Positions 49,850-60,507 are shown, numbered from the stretch's first letter. The stretch: 64,000 bases of DNA from AAA044-D11 sp009705075 (GCA_965268675.1 OZ254179.1:1302001-1366000), one strand, 5' to 3'. The notes: generated by a model from the letters alone, not told the origin. A program made the numbers and translations.

Positions 49850-49894
49850 AGAACGGTCCGGTTAATTGTAGTTAAACAATAACCGAACCGTTCT
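49850..49894. terminator. Terminator hairpin below the 1175-residue surface protein gene
   Basis: AGAACGGT(CC)GGTTA pairs with TAACCG(A)ACCGTTCT around an AT-rich loop of about 14 bases, a long near-perfect stem. On the reverse strand it is followed by TCTTTAT. It begins 17 bases after the stop codon at 49912. Confidence 0.7.
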
Positions 49895-49911
49895 GTACTT
49901 CTATTTTTTAA

Positions 49912-52900
49912 CTATGCAACTGAGACGATTGCACACTTATTCAGTGTCTTCTTGCAAGTCTTGTTGATAGTTGAGCCCTTAGCAACAATCTTGATGATTG
50001 CATCTGGGTTCAGAGCAAGGATTTGAGCCTTAACTGCATTCGCACGAGCGCGAGAGAGTTTAAGGTCGGCTGCCTTGTTGCCTGAAGGTTGCGCATAACC
50101 AACAATCGTGATGACTACATCAGGATTATCGAGTGATGCATTTGCAATCTTCGCAAGGTCAGCCTTTGAAATCTTTGCAGATGACAACGCGAAACCAAGA
50201 ACAAGATTCTTGATCGTAGGTGCTGGAGCTGGTGTTGGCTCTGGCTCTGGCTCGACAGCCGCAGCATTAACAGTTAGTGAAACTGATTTTGATGCGTTGT
50301 TCCAGTTAGCTGAGTCAGTTGGTGTGAAAGTAACTGAGAGCGTATTTGAACCAACTGGAGGAACGAATCCTGCAGAAGGTGAATAGCTAAGTGTTCCAGG
50401 GATACTTCCAGCAGCATTTAGCTGAGCTCCTGATAGCGCTGTTCCTTCATCAACTGCAGCTGGTGAGCTCCAGGTGATTGTAGGAGTTGCCTTATTGATC
50501 ACGAGTGTTGAAGTCGCAGTTCCGGTGTAACCAGAAGTTGTGACTGTTGCAACGACCGTGTAAGTACCAGCGTTTGTTGGAGGAGTTGTTGAACCATTGT
50601 AAGTAACCGTTACTGCCAACCCAGCTGGGTTAGTTGTAGCTGTTGCTCCATGTGGTGCTGCATCGTATGTGTAAGTTGGGCCTGTAACAGTTACGGTCGC
50701 AACTACGTTCGATGGTACGAAAGGTGCTGGAGGTGGCGGTGGAGCAGAGATTGCAGTCCAGTTTCCGTAAAGGTGTGCATTCGCGCCAGCTGGAAGTGAT
50801 CGCTCAAAGCCCGCTGTAATAGTATCCGCAGGATTTAACTCCTCTATCCAGTAATTGAATGTGTAGCTAGAGAGACGGCTATTGAAGCTTCCGCCCATCG
50901 CACTTGGATGCATTGCAGTCCACATACCTGCTGTGCCTGATTCGACGAATACGGTGCCTGATTCGGCGCCATCAGTTAGGTGGTAAGTAATTGTGTATGG
51001 AAGTGGATCTACAGGAGCGTCACTGATCTGAATTGTGCGGGTCTCGCTGTAGCTAGAACCCCATGGATTTGTACCGTAGTAGTAAGCCTTAACTACGTAT
51101 GTTCCAGTTTCAGTAGCGTTATTTGTTGGGATATCTAGGTAGCAATCGTTAGTAATAGTAAAGCTAAGAGTGCAAAAATTAACATATGTATCGTTAATCA
51201 TGAATGCAACTGCCGAAGAAGGAAGAATTGTTGGAAGAACTGCTTCGCCAACGCTTGGGCAGAGATTATTTTCCCCTGGGTGAGCATTCAGACCTGAACA
51301 GACAACGGCACGTAGCTTGATTGTTTGCCCTTGTTGAATTGACTCTGTTCCATCTAGAACATAGAGGTTTGTAGTTGTTGGGTAGGCAGCAGGTCCTTGA
51401 ATAGTTACCGCTGTACCTGTTTCGTAAACCGCGACATAGTCATTCGCGCTTAGTCCACTACATGTAATAGGAAGAATTGTTCCTGTTGGCAATTCAGGTG
51501 TGTAACCGGAACCGCAAGAAGGAGCTTGGTAATCCAAGGCGTTGAACTGAGTTTCATTGTTCAAGAAGCCTTCAACATTGTATTGATATGTAGCATCAAC
51601 TGATCCACGAGGAATTGTGATGTTATATGGTGAATAAACGGTAAGCGTTGCTGGGTTAACCAGGTATGCGCCGTCATGAAGAGTAATCGCGTAGTTGTTT
51701 GATGTAGCTGCGCAATTAATCAGCGCACCTTCGGTATCACCTACGTGAGTCAGGTTGTCGTAATTTGAGCTACAAGAGAAACTTGTAAGGTCTGCTACAT
51801 CTTCTTCGTTCTTGAATCCAACAAATAGTGTGTCGGCTTCAAGATCTGCCACAGCAAGAGCCTCATCCGCATAGATAACTGTGTAAGGGGTGAAATCAAC
51901 CTCGTTAGCAGTTGGTGTCTCAGCGGTGTAGTCGTACTTAGGTGCATAGATGTGTAGAGGTGCCTTTGTAACTGTAAGCGTTCCAGTTTCAACTATGACG
52001 TTGTAATTACCATTTAACCCGAAATCTTGGGATGTAATTGGTAGAAGAGTTCCGGCCGCAGTGTCTTCAGCATAATCAGAACCAAAGACTGGGTCTGGAT
52101 CAAGAACTGTGCGAGTTTCGCCATATACAAAGCCGTCGTATTCAGCTGTGTAGAAGATATCGTCTGGAGCAGCGTCACCATAAACGATTGTTTGATCATT
52201 TGGAGTCACTGTTAGGTCTTTTTCGACTACGGCCAAGTTTGGCTCGCCATATTCGGCTACATATACGTAGTCATAATTCGAGACGCTGGTGTCGCAACTA
52301 ATTGGGTAATCGCCAACAGTTCCTGATTCAGAATTATTCACATAATCAGAGTCGCAAGATGGAAGATTAACTAATCCCCAGCCTGAGCCATTAAATACAT
52401 AGTTTGTTCCTTCGGAGTCACCATAGACAAAACCAGTTACTTCAGATGATGAATAATCTGGGATGTCATCGCCATAGGTAATTTCTAAATCTCCTGGGCT
52501 AAATGTTAGTTCAGCGGGTGAAACAGTTAGATCGACGTACGGAAGTTCGTATGCTTCGAAGTTTCTTGCTCCGTCAGACCAACTTGAGGTATACGAACGG
52601 AAAAGAGGGTTCTCGTCATCGACGTACTTGGCGACGATGTGGTGAGCTCCGCTGTGGAATTTTCCATTTGTTCCATCAGTTGAAAATGTTAGTTGGCAAC
52701 CGCCTGACCAAATTAATGGATAGGTCGCAGTTTCATTTCCAATATATCCATCAACTCCGGCGTTTACCGCACATGAACCAATTGCCGTAGAAGTGTCGCC
52801 ACCAGTAATAGTTTCTTCAGCTGAATAATCAGTAAATGGAGCGCCACCGAGATCATAGAAATAAATAGTTCCTGTTCCTATTTCGGTATCTGTCTCTGCG

Positions 52901-53439
52901 CGTACCCAGCCAGATAAGGTAACTGATTCGCCATAGACAGTTGAAGAATCATCTATTGAAACGTAAGTATTTGTATTTTGTAAAAATGATTTGTGCATCC
53001 AGAACTCTTGACCTGATGTGTAAAAGGCAACGTTAGGATCAAATACCAAGGTGTACTTAGCTCGAGCTTGAGTATCTCCTGCTGGATAATTTGAAGGAAT
53101 GCCGTTATAACCCGTTACATCTATTGAACAAGTTCCGGCTGTGACAGTACAAGTTCCAGCAACTGTTGGTGTATCAAAAACTGTTGAGAAATAAGAATTG
53201 ATTTCTCTTTCGACGTAATAAGTGCCTTGCGCACCATCCGCCGGTCCTTGCGCCCATGAAGCGGAAATTCTATAACCGTTAGTAATCGGAGTCTCTACAT
53301 ATGCTTGACCTACTATTTCAATGCCTGAACCTGGTAGCGCAAAACCTGCGGCACCAGCTTGTGTCGGCAGAACAGCGCCTGCGAAAACAGTTCCTAATAA
53401 CAGAGTTATAGATAGGAACACACGGTTGAAATTACGCAT
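49912..53439 (-). CDS. Large secreted MBG-repeat surface protein with OmpA-like C-terminus
   Basis: 1175 residues. A signal peptide (about 1-31) is followed by several MBG/YDG-type beta modules marked by ITYGDDIP, IVYGDAAP and GFVYGE (about 280-560), a Y-rich middle, a Pro-rich spacer near 900, a further MBG-like block (TYTYDAAPHGATATTNPAG) with an Ig-like partner, then an OmpA-like domain (about 1090-1175: TIVGYAQPSGNKAADLKLS RARANAVKAQI) ending with a Cys pair. The C-terminal 300 residues resemble those of the peroxidase encoded next to it. Strong AGGAGG ribosome site. No catalytic motif. Confidence 0.82.
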   Translation of the reverse strand: MRNFNRVFLSITLLLGTVFAGAVLPTQAGAAGFALPGSGIEIVGQAYVETPITNGYRISASWAQGPADGAQGTYYVEREINSYFSTVFDTPTVAGTCTVTAGTCSIDVTGYNGIPSNYPAGDTQARAKYTLVFDPNVAFYTSGQEFWMHKSFLQNTNTYVSIDDSSTVYGESVTLSGWVRAETDTEIGTGTIYFYDLGGAPFTDYSAEETITGGDTSTAIGSCAVNAGVDGYIGNETATYPLIWSGGCQLTFSTDGTNGKFHSGAHHIVAKYVDDENPLFRSYTSSWSDGARNFEAYELPYVDLTVSPAELTFSPGDLEITYGDDIPDYSSSEVTGFVYGDSEGTNYVFNGSGWGLVNLPSCDSDYVNNSESGTVGDYPISCDTSVSNYDYVYVAEYGEPNLAVVEKDLTVTPNDQTIVYGDAAPDDIFYTAEYDGFVYGETRTVLDPDPVFGSDYAEDTAAGTLLPITSQDFGLNGNYNVIVETGTLTVTKAPLHIYAPKYDYTAETPTANEVDFTPYTVIYADEALAVADLEADTLFVGFKNEEDVADLTSFSCSSNYDNLTHVGDTEGALINCAATSNNYAITLHDGAYLVNPATLTVYSPYNITIPRGSVDATYQYNVEGFLNNETQFNALDYQAPSCGSGYTPELPTGTILPITCSGLSANDYVAVYETGTAVTIQGPAAYPTTTNLYVLDGTESIQQGQTIKLRAVVCSGLNAHPGENNLCPSVGEAVLPTILPSSAVAFMINDTYVNFCTLSFTITNDCYLDIPTNNATETGTYVVKAYYYGTNPWGSSYSETRTIQISDAPVDPLPYTITYHLTDGAESGTVFVESGTAGMWTAMHPSAMGGSFNSRLSSYTFNYWIEELNPADTITAGFERSLPAGANAHLYGNWTAISAPPPPPAPFVPSNVVATVTVTGPTYTYDAAPHGATATTNPAGLAVTVTYNGSTTPPTNAGTYTVVATVTTSGYTGTATSTLVINKATPTITWSSPAAVDEGTALSGAQLNAAGSIPGTLSYSPSAGFVPPVGSNTLSVTFTPTDSANWNNASKSVSLTVNAAAVEPEPEPTPAPAPTIKNLVLGFALSSAKISKADLAKIANASLDNPDVVITIVGYAQPSGNKAADLKLSRARANAVKAQILALNPDAIIKIVAKGSTINKTCKKTLNKCAIVSVA

Positions 53440-53508
53440 TGGAGCCTCCTGTAGGGATAAAACAATGGACGAATACTAACATAATGTGGAAATAGTCAAA
53501 CTTTTTGC

Positions 53509-56500
53509 CTAACCGGTAACTTTGACGATTAGGCATTGGTTCTGGACCTTCGAACAAGCTGCGACCTTGGTAGAACCGCCGCTCTTAGATTTGAAGGTGA
53601 TATCAGGGAATAGGCTCGAAAGTTGAGCCTTCAGGGCGTTTGATCTAGCAAGAGCAGCCTTTGTATCTGCTGATTTCTTGCCGCTCGCCTTGGCGTAACC
53701 CACGATTGTCACGGTTGTGACGCCCTCGAACATTGCGCTCATTGAATCCATCTGAGTTGGGTCTAATAGATATGTATCTGGAAGAACCATGAGGGTATCT
53801 ACGGCTAGGCCAACTTCGATCTGGGCTGCTGTCGATGCAGAAAGGTAATTCTTGGTATCTGCCGGAACGAACTTGACCAGAATTCCATTTATTCCTTCTG
53901 GCAATACCGTTCCGAGCTTGGTGCTGTAAGTGAACTTTCCAGCAGTACTTGCTGTGGCGTTTAGATGTTGAGCAGTAAGAGCAACACCATTGCGCATAGT
54001 CTTAACAGCGTTCCAGGTAATTACTGGCTTTGCCTTTGTGATGGTCAGTGTTGACTTCACGGCATCAAATCTTGCTGGAGTTCCAACAGGAGTTACTTCG
54101 ACGTCGTACGTTCCGGCGTCTTTCGGTGCAACAGATGAACCGTTGTAGGTGATGCGGTATGTACTTGAGGCAAGTGATGTAGTTACTGATGCTTCCTTCG
54201 CACTGCCGTCATAGACAAATTGTCCGCCACTTACATTTAGCGAAACCTTCTTCGATGAAGGAACAACGGTGACTTGGATTGTCTTTGTAACTGCGTCATA
54301 CGCAGTCTGATCCTTAGGAATAAAGGAGACAGTCAAAGTTTGCTGACCAACAGACAAGTGACTTCCAGGCATTACGTTGTACTGGAAGCTTCCACTTAGC
54401 GCTGCAGGCGTTGAAATCTTTGCAGTAAACACGTTCGAATCATCCATATCTGTTTCATCAGAAATTTCAGATTTGATATTCCACTCGATCGTTGGAGTAA
54501 TGCGAGCTGCAGGAGCTGGCATTGCGAATCCGCCGCCGCTACTTGGTGCTCCTCCGCTTCCGCCGCTACTTCCACTATTTGAAAGGGTAGTTGTCGATGC
54601 TGATGCTGCTGAAGATGTCACTGCATCTTTCTTAGCAGTTACATAGAAGGTGTAAGGAGTTCCTGGTGCTAGGCCAGTGAAGTTACATGTGTATGGAGCC
54701 GCTGCTGGAATATCGATACATCCTGTTGCGGGCGGATTTGATGTAACACTGAATGATGTTGGTGTTACGAGTCCGGAGTAAGTGAATGTAACTGTTGCTG
54801 ACGAAGTAGTAACAGCGCTTATTACGGGGGTATTTGGAATCGAAATTCCAGAACAATTTGTAGGCGCATCTGCAATTGCGCAGGAAGTATCCGCAAATAC
54901 TATTGTGTTGATGTTACGCAAAATGTCTATACCGTCAGGAGTGCTTACTCGATAAATTACATTTCCTTGTGGAGTTTGGGAAATTGTCGCTTCAACTGCA
55001 TAGTTGTTCTTATTAAGCGTGTAATAGACAGTGTCTGATGAAGAGTCTCCGCTGTCTAGAATCTCGCGAACGATACTTAAATCAGATGGATTTAAGGTGC
55101 GATTTTCCAAAGCAACGGCGAGTCTGCTCATTGTTGAATATCCGAGTCCGCCATTGCAAGCCACATCGGCCAAGTTTTGATAAGGAGCAGCGTTCTTAGT
55201 CGCAGAGATACATGTGTGTAGATAAGACTTTCCATCAATGATGTTTGATCCACCAGAGATTGTGAACTTATCCGTACCGGCGCCACCAAGAATGATGTTG
55301 CCGCCAGACCATTGATTTTGTGGAGTGAATGTCGCTGTGTAATTTCCATTTGGAGCTACTGCACTTGTGAAACTCAGGACGATAACGTTTCCGTAATTAG
55401 CCGTCACGGTTGCAACTTCTGTTCGTCCGCCGCTGAATGTGACAGTTGAACCAACAGGAATTGAAGAATCAGATCCTGAAGTAACCTTAAAGAAATTGCC
55501 AGTGACGATTCCATTACGTGTTGCAAGTGAGGTAGAAAGTTCACCAGTTGCGTGCATGTGTGAGTCGTATCCAGGTGTTCCAGTAACAATCTCACTTAAA
55601 CCAGTAACAAGTGAGGTGTTGTAAAGAGGAGCAGTTGTGAAGGTAACTGTTCCATTCAAATCAGCCATTAATTCAGTACTGATATCGACGATTTTTAGGT
55701 TCTTATTGATGGCAACAACCCAGGTATGAGCTTGTATGCCAGGACCCGAAACAAGCATTCCTGCATCGATAGTGAGATCAGCGTTTGGAACCATTATTGA
55801 ACGAAGCCCCTTGGTTCCCCGAACTCCTTCGACCGAATGGTTTGTAGAGGTATGGGTATAGAAAACGTCTGCTCGACTGCTTCCTGATACAGCTTCAACG
55901 CCTACCCAGCCATCAATATTGGCCGGTACGGTTGGTGCAAATCCACTTAGATCAACGTAGACATCGCGAAGCGTTGTTTCGTAGTTAACCCAGTCAAATC
56001 CGGTTCCACCATCGAAAGCATCGAAGCCATCGCCACCAAGAAGAATGTCATCGCCTGGGCCAGCGTTAAGTAGGTCGCCTGCGGCGCCACCGTTAAGTAC
56101 ATCGTTGCCGCCATTTAGTGATTGGCCACCGCCACCGTTTAAACCGTTATCGGCATCAATAGTGTCAAGATCGGCTAGGCCTTCAACCCAGTCATCGCCT
56201 TCGCCACCTAACAACACGTCGACGCCACCGCCGCCTTGGACAAAGTCATTTCCTGACTCACCAAAGTACAAGTTAGTTCCGAGGTTGTTAGCTGAATGAA
56301 TAAAGTCATTTCCTGATCCACCACCGGCGATATCACCAAGCTGGCTATCTCCACCGTTTAGTACATCGTTTCCTTGGCCAGCGCGAAGCAAATCTTCACC
56401 AGCAACTCCAAGAAGAATGTCGTCGCCACCAAAACCATCAAGCAGATCTCCGCCGGCAGGGCCGCCATTAATTGTGTCAGCACCGATTGAGCCTTGGAGC

Positions 56501-59500
56501 ATGTCATCGCCGTTACCAGCAATGATTGTGTAGCCGGTTGATGATGCTGGATCAGCGAAACCGATTGCATTGTCGAGAATAATTGCAGAATTTCGATTTA
56601 CAGAGTTGGCATCTGGGTAAGTAATTCCTGCAGATGCGCATGCTGATGCAGCTGGAATCTTATTTCTAGATGCAGTACCTGCAGCGAAGTAACAGTCAAC
56701 AACGCTAAATCCAAGACTTGGGAAAGCCACGGTGTAGCCAGCACCAGGTGCTGGAGGAGTTGTTGGAGTATTCCGCTTGACGATATCTGAGAAGGTAATC
56801 AATTCAAGTTCTGCGCCAACGTTTAGTCCAGCACTTCTTGAAAGGTAATAGAAGCGATCGCCATTTTGGAGTTTCAACATCTGGTCCATAAATACATACT
56901 GGAATGTTGTTCCAAGCATTGGAGGAAGAACTGGTTGCTTTGCTGGGTTTTCTGCTAAGCCACCGATCCAAAGATCAACGTTGTTGATTCCGGTTTCTTG
57001 GGTTGCCCAAACGCCGAGACTGTTAACAAAGTTGTATGCATCTGTTTTAGTTGCATTTGGGTTTGCCAATAAGGCGGCGGCGACATTTGCTTCATCGAGC
57101 AATAGCGCGTTCGCTGCGGCACGTCTTTCAACTTCAGTCGTTTCACGTGTCATTACTCCTATGTCACCGGTTGCGCCAGCAAAAGCATCGTTATCTATTG
57201 CTGCAGGACGATCTCCTCGAGCATTAGATGCAACTACAGCTGCTGATGGAGCATTTACAAAGTGTTGAGTAACCGTGATTGTGTTTCCACCAATTGCAGA
57301 AATTACAGCGTTAGAGATATTGAATAGCGGATTAGCATCAAAGCCAGTGAAGGAGACGACGTCGCCAACCGCAAGGCCTGTTGTTGTTACTCCGGTATAG
57401 GTTCTAGATGCGCCAACGCCGGTCGAGCCAGTGACGTTGTTATCTAAAGTTGTTGTAGTAATTGTTGGATGCGTTCCGTAAGCCGCGATGAAGTTAACTC
57501 CGGATTCGGCATAACGAAGATTAGCGATGAAGTCATTCCAAGAGATATACGCTGGAAGTCCAGCTGCATTTGCCGCAGTAATTCTGCTTCTAAATTGATT
57601 TAATGTTGGCAGCCCAACTTCACGGCCCCGTGCAATATTGATTGAAGCAAGATCAAGTGGCAGACCAAGAAGGTTATTTCTTAGTGAGTCTGTAACGAAC
57701 TCATCAATTTCATTTCCTCGTTGTGCTGTTAAGCCTTGAGCGATCATTGCCGCAGCTTGGTCTGAAGTAAATGCTTGATTGCCTTGTAGGTTCAGAGAGT
57801 CATCGTTAATTGTTACCTTTGCGATGTTTACGCCACTGAGATCTCTAAGCGAAGTTGTATTTGGATTAACAGTTACTACGCAACCTGCTGGCGCAGTACC
57901 TGTTCCTACGTTAGATAGGACAGTAAATGAAGTCGAAGTCACGCTAGAAACTACGGCACCAGTTAAATTAAATCGTGCTGCGTTATTTCCAGGAGTGGCA
58001 GGAGTAGCAACGCATGTGCGAATATTTATGCTCTGTCCGACTTTAAGGGTTTGTGGTGAGAGTTGGAAGGTTATTGAAGTTCCATTCGCACTTGCCGATG
58101 TTGGGGCAATTGGGGTAGCAAATGTTCCAGACAGCTGTGATTGTCCAGCAGAGGAATTTCCACTGTAAATTTTTGTTGCGCTGAATGATTGACCAGCAAC
58201 GGCAGATACAACCAAGTTCTCTAAGTTGAAATCTGGATTAGCCATTCCTGAAATTGAAACTACTTTGCCTACGGCTGGGACAGGTTCACCCGCTGCTAAT
58301 ACAAAGGTATAGGTGCGATTCAAAGTAATTACGGCATCGACATAAGATGCAGAATTGATAACTGCAGGTCTGATGTTTCGAACGCCCATTGGATTTGTGA
58401 ATCCACCAATTAGAGAGACATCTTGATTAGATGCAGCGTCATACATTGCACCTGGGTTTGAGCGCCATAGATCTTCATTGAGCATTGAGTGACCTAAGCG
58501 GTAAACAGCGCTAGCAAATTCAGCTGAAATCGCTGCATTAACCGTGTTGTCATAAGCAACGAATGCTGGAAGTTGTGGCGCAATTCGGCGAATAAATTCA
58601 CCATTTGCAACGTGCTGATATTCCATTTCCATAACAAAGCGAGCTGCCTGATAGAGACGATCGCCATTCCAAACATTTCCGGTTGTCTTCCACTCAGAAA
58701 TAAATTCTGGAGAACCATCCGTGGTTATTTGATCCATGATGTCTTGTACTAACAAGTTGTGCTCGCCATGGAAAGCTCGGTGCATTGATTGCAGACCGAT
58801 ATTTTCATTGATGCGACCATCGCCTGCGATGAAGTGCATATCTAGAGATTCATCGTCGTAATAATTAAAGTCATTTCCTGTTAGGTCAGGGCTTGTGAAA
58901 ATAGAGTTCACAATATTGTCGTTATCTGGAAGTAATTCTCTACCTGACATTGCGCTAAATGGAACTGCTGTTGCCATGACATCGAGTAAAAATGCGGTGC
59001 CGCTCTTTACAGCGCTCCAGGTTGTTCCTGAAACGAATGTAGTTGCAACTGGCGCTGTGTTACTTCCTTCAACCCACTTAAAAGCAGAACCATCTGTAAA
59101 TAGCATCATTGGTCGACCATTTGGACCTGGAATAAACTTTCCATATTGGTCAGTTGCGATAAATGGAACACTTGAGATGTCGTAATCGCTAAGGATGAAT
59201 CCAAGAAGTCTGGTCTGTTCTTTAATATCGCGCCAGGTTGGCATTCCAGCATTTCGAGCTGCCATAGTCGCGCCGGCTGTGAAGTTAGTCCGGTATCCGG
59301 TGTCGGTTCCCTCTAACAGTTCGCCAGTAAAGGTTGGAACAAGATTTGTGTTCGGACCTTTAAATGAATATTCGCGAAGGAAGAAGTTCTGAGATGCATG
59401 TGAACCATAAGTCTGAGATTGATCAACCCATGGCGTAGTGCTGTTTACTGCATCGCCAGTTCCGGCATCGCCTGAACGAGTTAGCGACATGTAATTTGTG

Positions 59501-60507
59501 AAAGAGTTCAATTTATATAGTGAATCCGATTGATTTAGCGGAATTATTACCGTAGGGCCGGCTTTTGGAATCAGATCAAGACCGTGATCAAAGAATTGAC
59601 CAAATAGCGTGAACCAAGAGTCATAACCAGCTGAGTTGTTAAAGTCAGGCGTAACGTTTGGAATTTGTAGGACGTCTGAAACTCGGTTTGTTCCAACGTT
59701 TACAGAAGCGTCAGTTGGAAGTGGTGTAACAGTCGGTGGAACATCTGGATACAAATTTGTTTTAGAGTAATTTGCGGCTGCGACCGCAGCAGGGTTATTT
59801 ACAGTTTGATCCGAAATCAAGTTCGAAATCATGCGAGGAGCTGGATCGCTGATGGTTGAAGTTGGATCTGAATAAGCGCGTTGTGTGTCGTTTAGCGTTG
59901 GATAAATAGCAGAGTTCGTTGTGTCCGCGCGTGGAGATAAACGAGGGAACAATTCTCCGGCAGCGCCGTAACGAGTTTGAGAATCAACAGTTATGTTGTT
60001 GCATTGGCCATCTACTTGACGCATTCCCCAAGGATCAAAAGCATCGTATGGATACACATTTGAAAGCCCAGTTACACCGTAATCAACAGTGCCAGCAGCA
60101 ATAATGTCATCGGCTGTTAAACAACGTGTTGAAGAAGAAACATCGTAAGGGTATGGAGTTGTGGAGCTTGGTGTAATTGCAACCGCAGTGCGATCTGAGT
60201 GTGCCTCAGCAATTTTAATTTGGTCAAGCATGAATTTAAGGTCTTCCATTGTTAATTCAATGTGACCTTCAGGTGCTATATAAGAAGGTGATGCAAAACT
60301 ATTTGCAGATTTTGCTGGGGCTGAAGCTGCGCGAATCGCGGCAGAACTCTTAGCGCCACTTGTTGCTGAAGCTGTCGTCGAACTATTCGCACTGTCGCCA
60401 GATGTGGTCGCAGACGCGGTACCCATCGTGGTGAGAGTAAGCGTGCTTACAAGTGCAAAGACTGTAAGTGAAACGATTGGCGAAAACTTCGATGATTTTA
60501 TATTCAC
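53509..60507 (-). CDS. Giant secreted haem peroxidase with RTX-type repeats and OmpA-like C-terminus
   Basis: About 2,332 residues. N-terminal signal region, then an animal-type (peroxidase-cyclooxygenase) haem peroxidase spread over roughly 190-1250: distal His in MHRAFHGEHNLLVQD (about 580-594), proximal His in YRLGHSMLNEDLW (about 672-684), LDLASINIARGREVGLP (about 955-971) and the end block NGDRFYYLSR. Its body is broken by beta-rich insertions. Nonapeptide repeats of the GGXGNDXLX Ca-binding type follow (about 1319-1519: GNGDDMLQG, GQGNDVLNGGD), then FN3, MBG modules and an OmpA-like domain (about 2246-2332). GTG at 60507 is chosen for its AGAGGG ten bases upstream; GTG at 60516 is possible. 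Confidence 0.88.
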   Translation of the reverse strand: MNIKSSKFSPIVSLTVFALVSTLTLTTMGTASATTSGDSANSSTTASATSGAKSSAAIRAASAPAKSANSFASPSYIAPEGHIELTMEDLKFMLDQIKIAEAHSDRTAVAITPSSTTPYPYDVSSSTRCLTADDIIAAGTVDYGVTGLSNVYPYDAFDPWGMRQVDGQCNNITVDSQTRYGAAGELFPRLSPRADTTNSAIYPTLNDTQRAYSDPTSTISDPAPRMISNLISDQTVNNPAAVAAANYSKTNLYPDVPPTVTPLPTDASVNVGTNRVSDVLQIPNVTPDFNNSAGYDSWFTLFGQFFDHGLDLIPKAGPTVIIPLNQSDSLYKLNSFTNYMSLTRSGDAGTGDAVNSTTPWVDQSQTYGSHASQNFFLREYSFKGPNTNLVPTFTGELLEGTDTGYRTNFTAGATMAARNAGMPTWRDIKEQTRLLGFILSDYDISSVPFIATDQYGKFIPGPNGRPMMLFTDGSAFKWVEGSNTAPVATTFVSGTTWSAVKSGTAFLLDVMATAVPFSAMSGRELLPDNDNIVNSIFTSPDLTGNDFNYYDDESLDMHFIAGDGRINENIGLQSMHRAFHGEHNLLVQDIMDQITTDGSPEFISEWKTTGNVWNGDRLYQAARFVMEMEYQHVANGEFIRRIAPQLPAFVAYDNTVNAAISAEFASAVYRLGHSMLNEDLWRSNPGAMYDAASNQDVSLIGGFTNPMGVRNIRPAVINSASYVDAVITLNRTYTFVLAAGEPVPAVGKVVSISGMANPDFNLENLVVSAVAGQSFSATKIYSGNSSAGQSQLSGTFATPIAPTSASANGTSITFQLSPQTLKVGQSINIRTCVATPATPGNNAARFNLTGAVVSSVTSTSFTVLSNVGTGTAPAGCVVTVNPNTTSLRDLSGVNIAKVTINDDSLNLQGNQAFTSDQAAAMIAQGLTAQRGNEIDEFVTDSLRNNLLGLPLDLASINIARGREVGLPTLNQFRSRITAANAAGLPAYISWNDFIANLRYAESGVNFIAAYGTHPTITTTTLDNNVTGSTGVGASRTYTGVTTTGLAVGDVVSFTGFDANPLFNISNAVISAIGGNTITVTQHFVNAPSAAVVASNARGDRPAAIDNDAFAGATGDIGVMTRETTEVERRAAANALLLDEANVAAALLANPNATKTDAYNFVNSLGVWATQETGINNVDLWIGGLAENPAKQPVLPPMLGTTFQYVFMDQMLKLQNGDRFYYLSRSAGLNVGAELELITFSDIVKRNTPTTPPAPGAGYTVAFPSLGFSVVDCYFAAGTASRNKIPAASACASAGITYPDANSVNRNSAIILDNAIGFADPASSTGYTIIAGNGDDMLQGSIGADTINGGPAGGDLLDGFGGDDILLGVAGEDLLRAGQGNDVLNGGDSQLGDIAGGGSGNDFIHSANNLGTNLYFGESGNDFVQGGGGVDVLLGGEGDDWVEGLADLDTIDADNGLNGGGGQSLNGGNDVLNGGAAGDLLNAGPGDDILLGGDGFDAFDGGTGFDWVNYETTLRDVYVDLSGFAPTVPANIDGWVGVEAVSGSSRADVFYTHTSTNHSVEGVRGTKGLRSIMVPNADLTIDAGMLVSGPGIQAHTWVVAINKNLKIVDISTELMADLNGTVTFTTAPLYNTSLVTGLSEIVTGTPGYDSHMHATGELSTSLATRNGIVTGNFFKVTSGSDSSIPVGSTVTFSGGRTEVATVTANYGNVIVLSFTSAVAPNGNYTATFTPQNQWSGGNIILGGAGTDKFTISGGSNIIDGKSYLHTCISATKNAAPYQNLADVACNGGLGYSTMSRLAVALENRTLNPSDLSIVREILDSGDSSSDTVYYTLNKNNYAVEATISQTPQGNVIYRVSTPDGIDILRNINTIVFADTSCAIADAPTNCSGISIPNTPVISAVTTSSATVTFTYSGLVTPTSFSVTSNPPATGCIDIPAAAPYTCNFTGLAPGTPYTFYVTAKKDAVTSSAASASTTTLSNSGSSGGSGGAPSSGGGFAMPAPAARITPTIEWNIKSEISDETDMDDSNVFTAKISTPAALSGSFQYNVMPGSHLSVGQQTLTVSFIPKDQTAYDAVTKTIQVTVVPSSKKVSLNVSGGQFVYDGSAKEASVTTSLASSTYRITYNGSSVAPKDAGTYDVEVTPVGTPARFDAVKSTLTITKAKPVITWNAVKTMRNGVALTAQHLNATASTAGKFTYSTKLGTVLPEGINGILVKFVPADTKNYLSASTAAQIEVGLAVDTLMVLPDTYLLDPTQMDSMSAMFEGVTTVTIVGYAKASGKKSADTKAALARSNALKAQLSSLFPDITFKSKSGGSTKVAACSKVQNQCLIVKVTG

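Noticed and set aside
54377..54646. Poly-Pro/Leu forward frame opposite the peroxidase
   Set aside because: Complement of a Gly/Ser-rich linker in the reverse-strand protein.
56045..56299. Forward-strand Ser/Pro-rich frame opposite the peroxidase
   Set aside because: Mirror image of the glycine/aspartate nonapeptide repeats.
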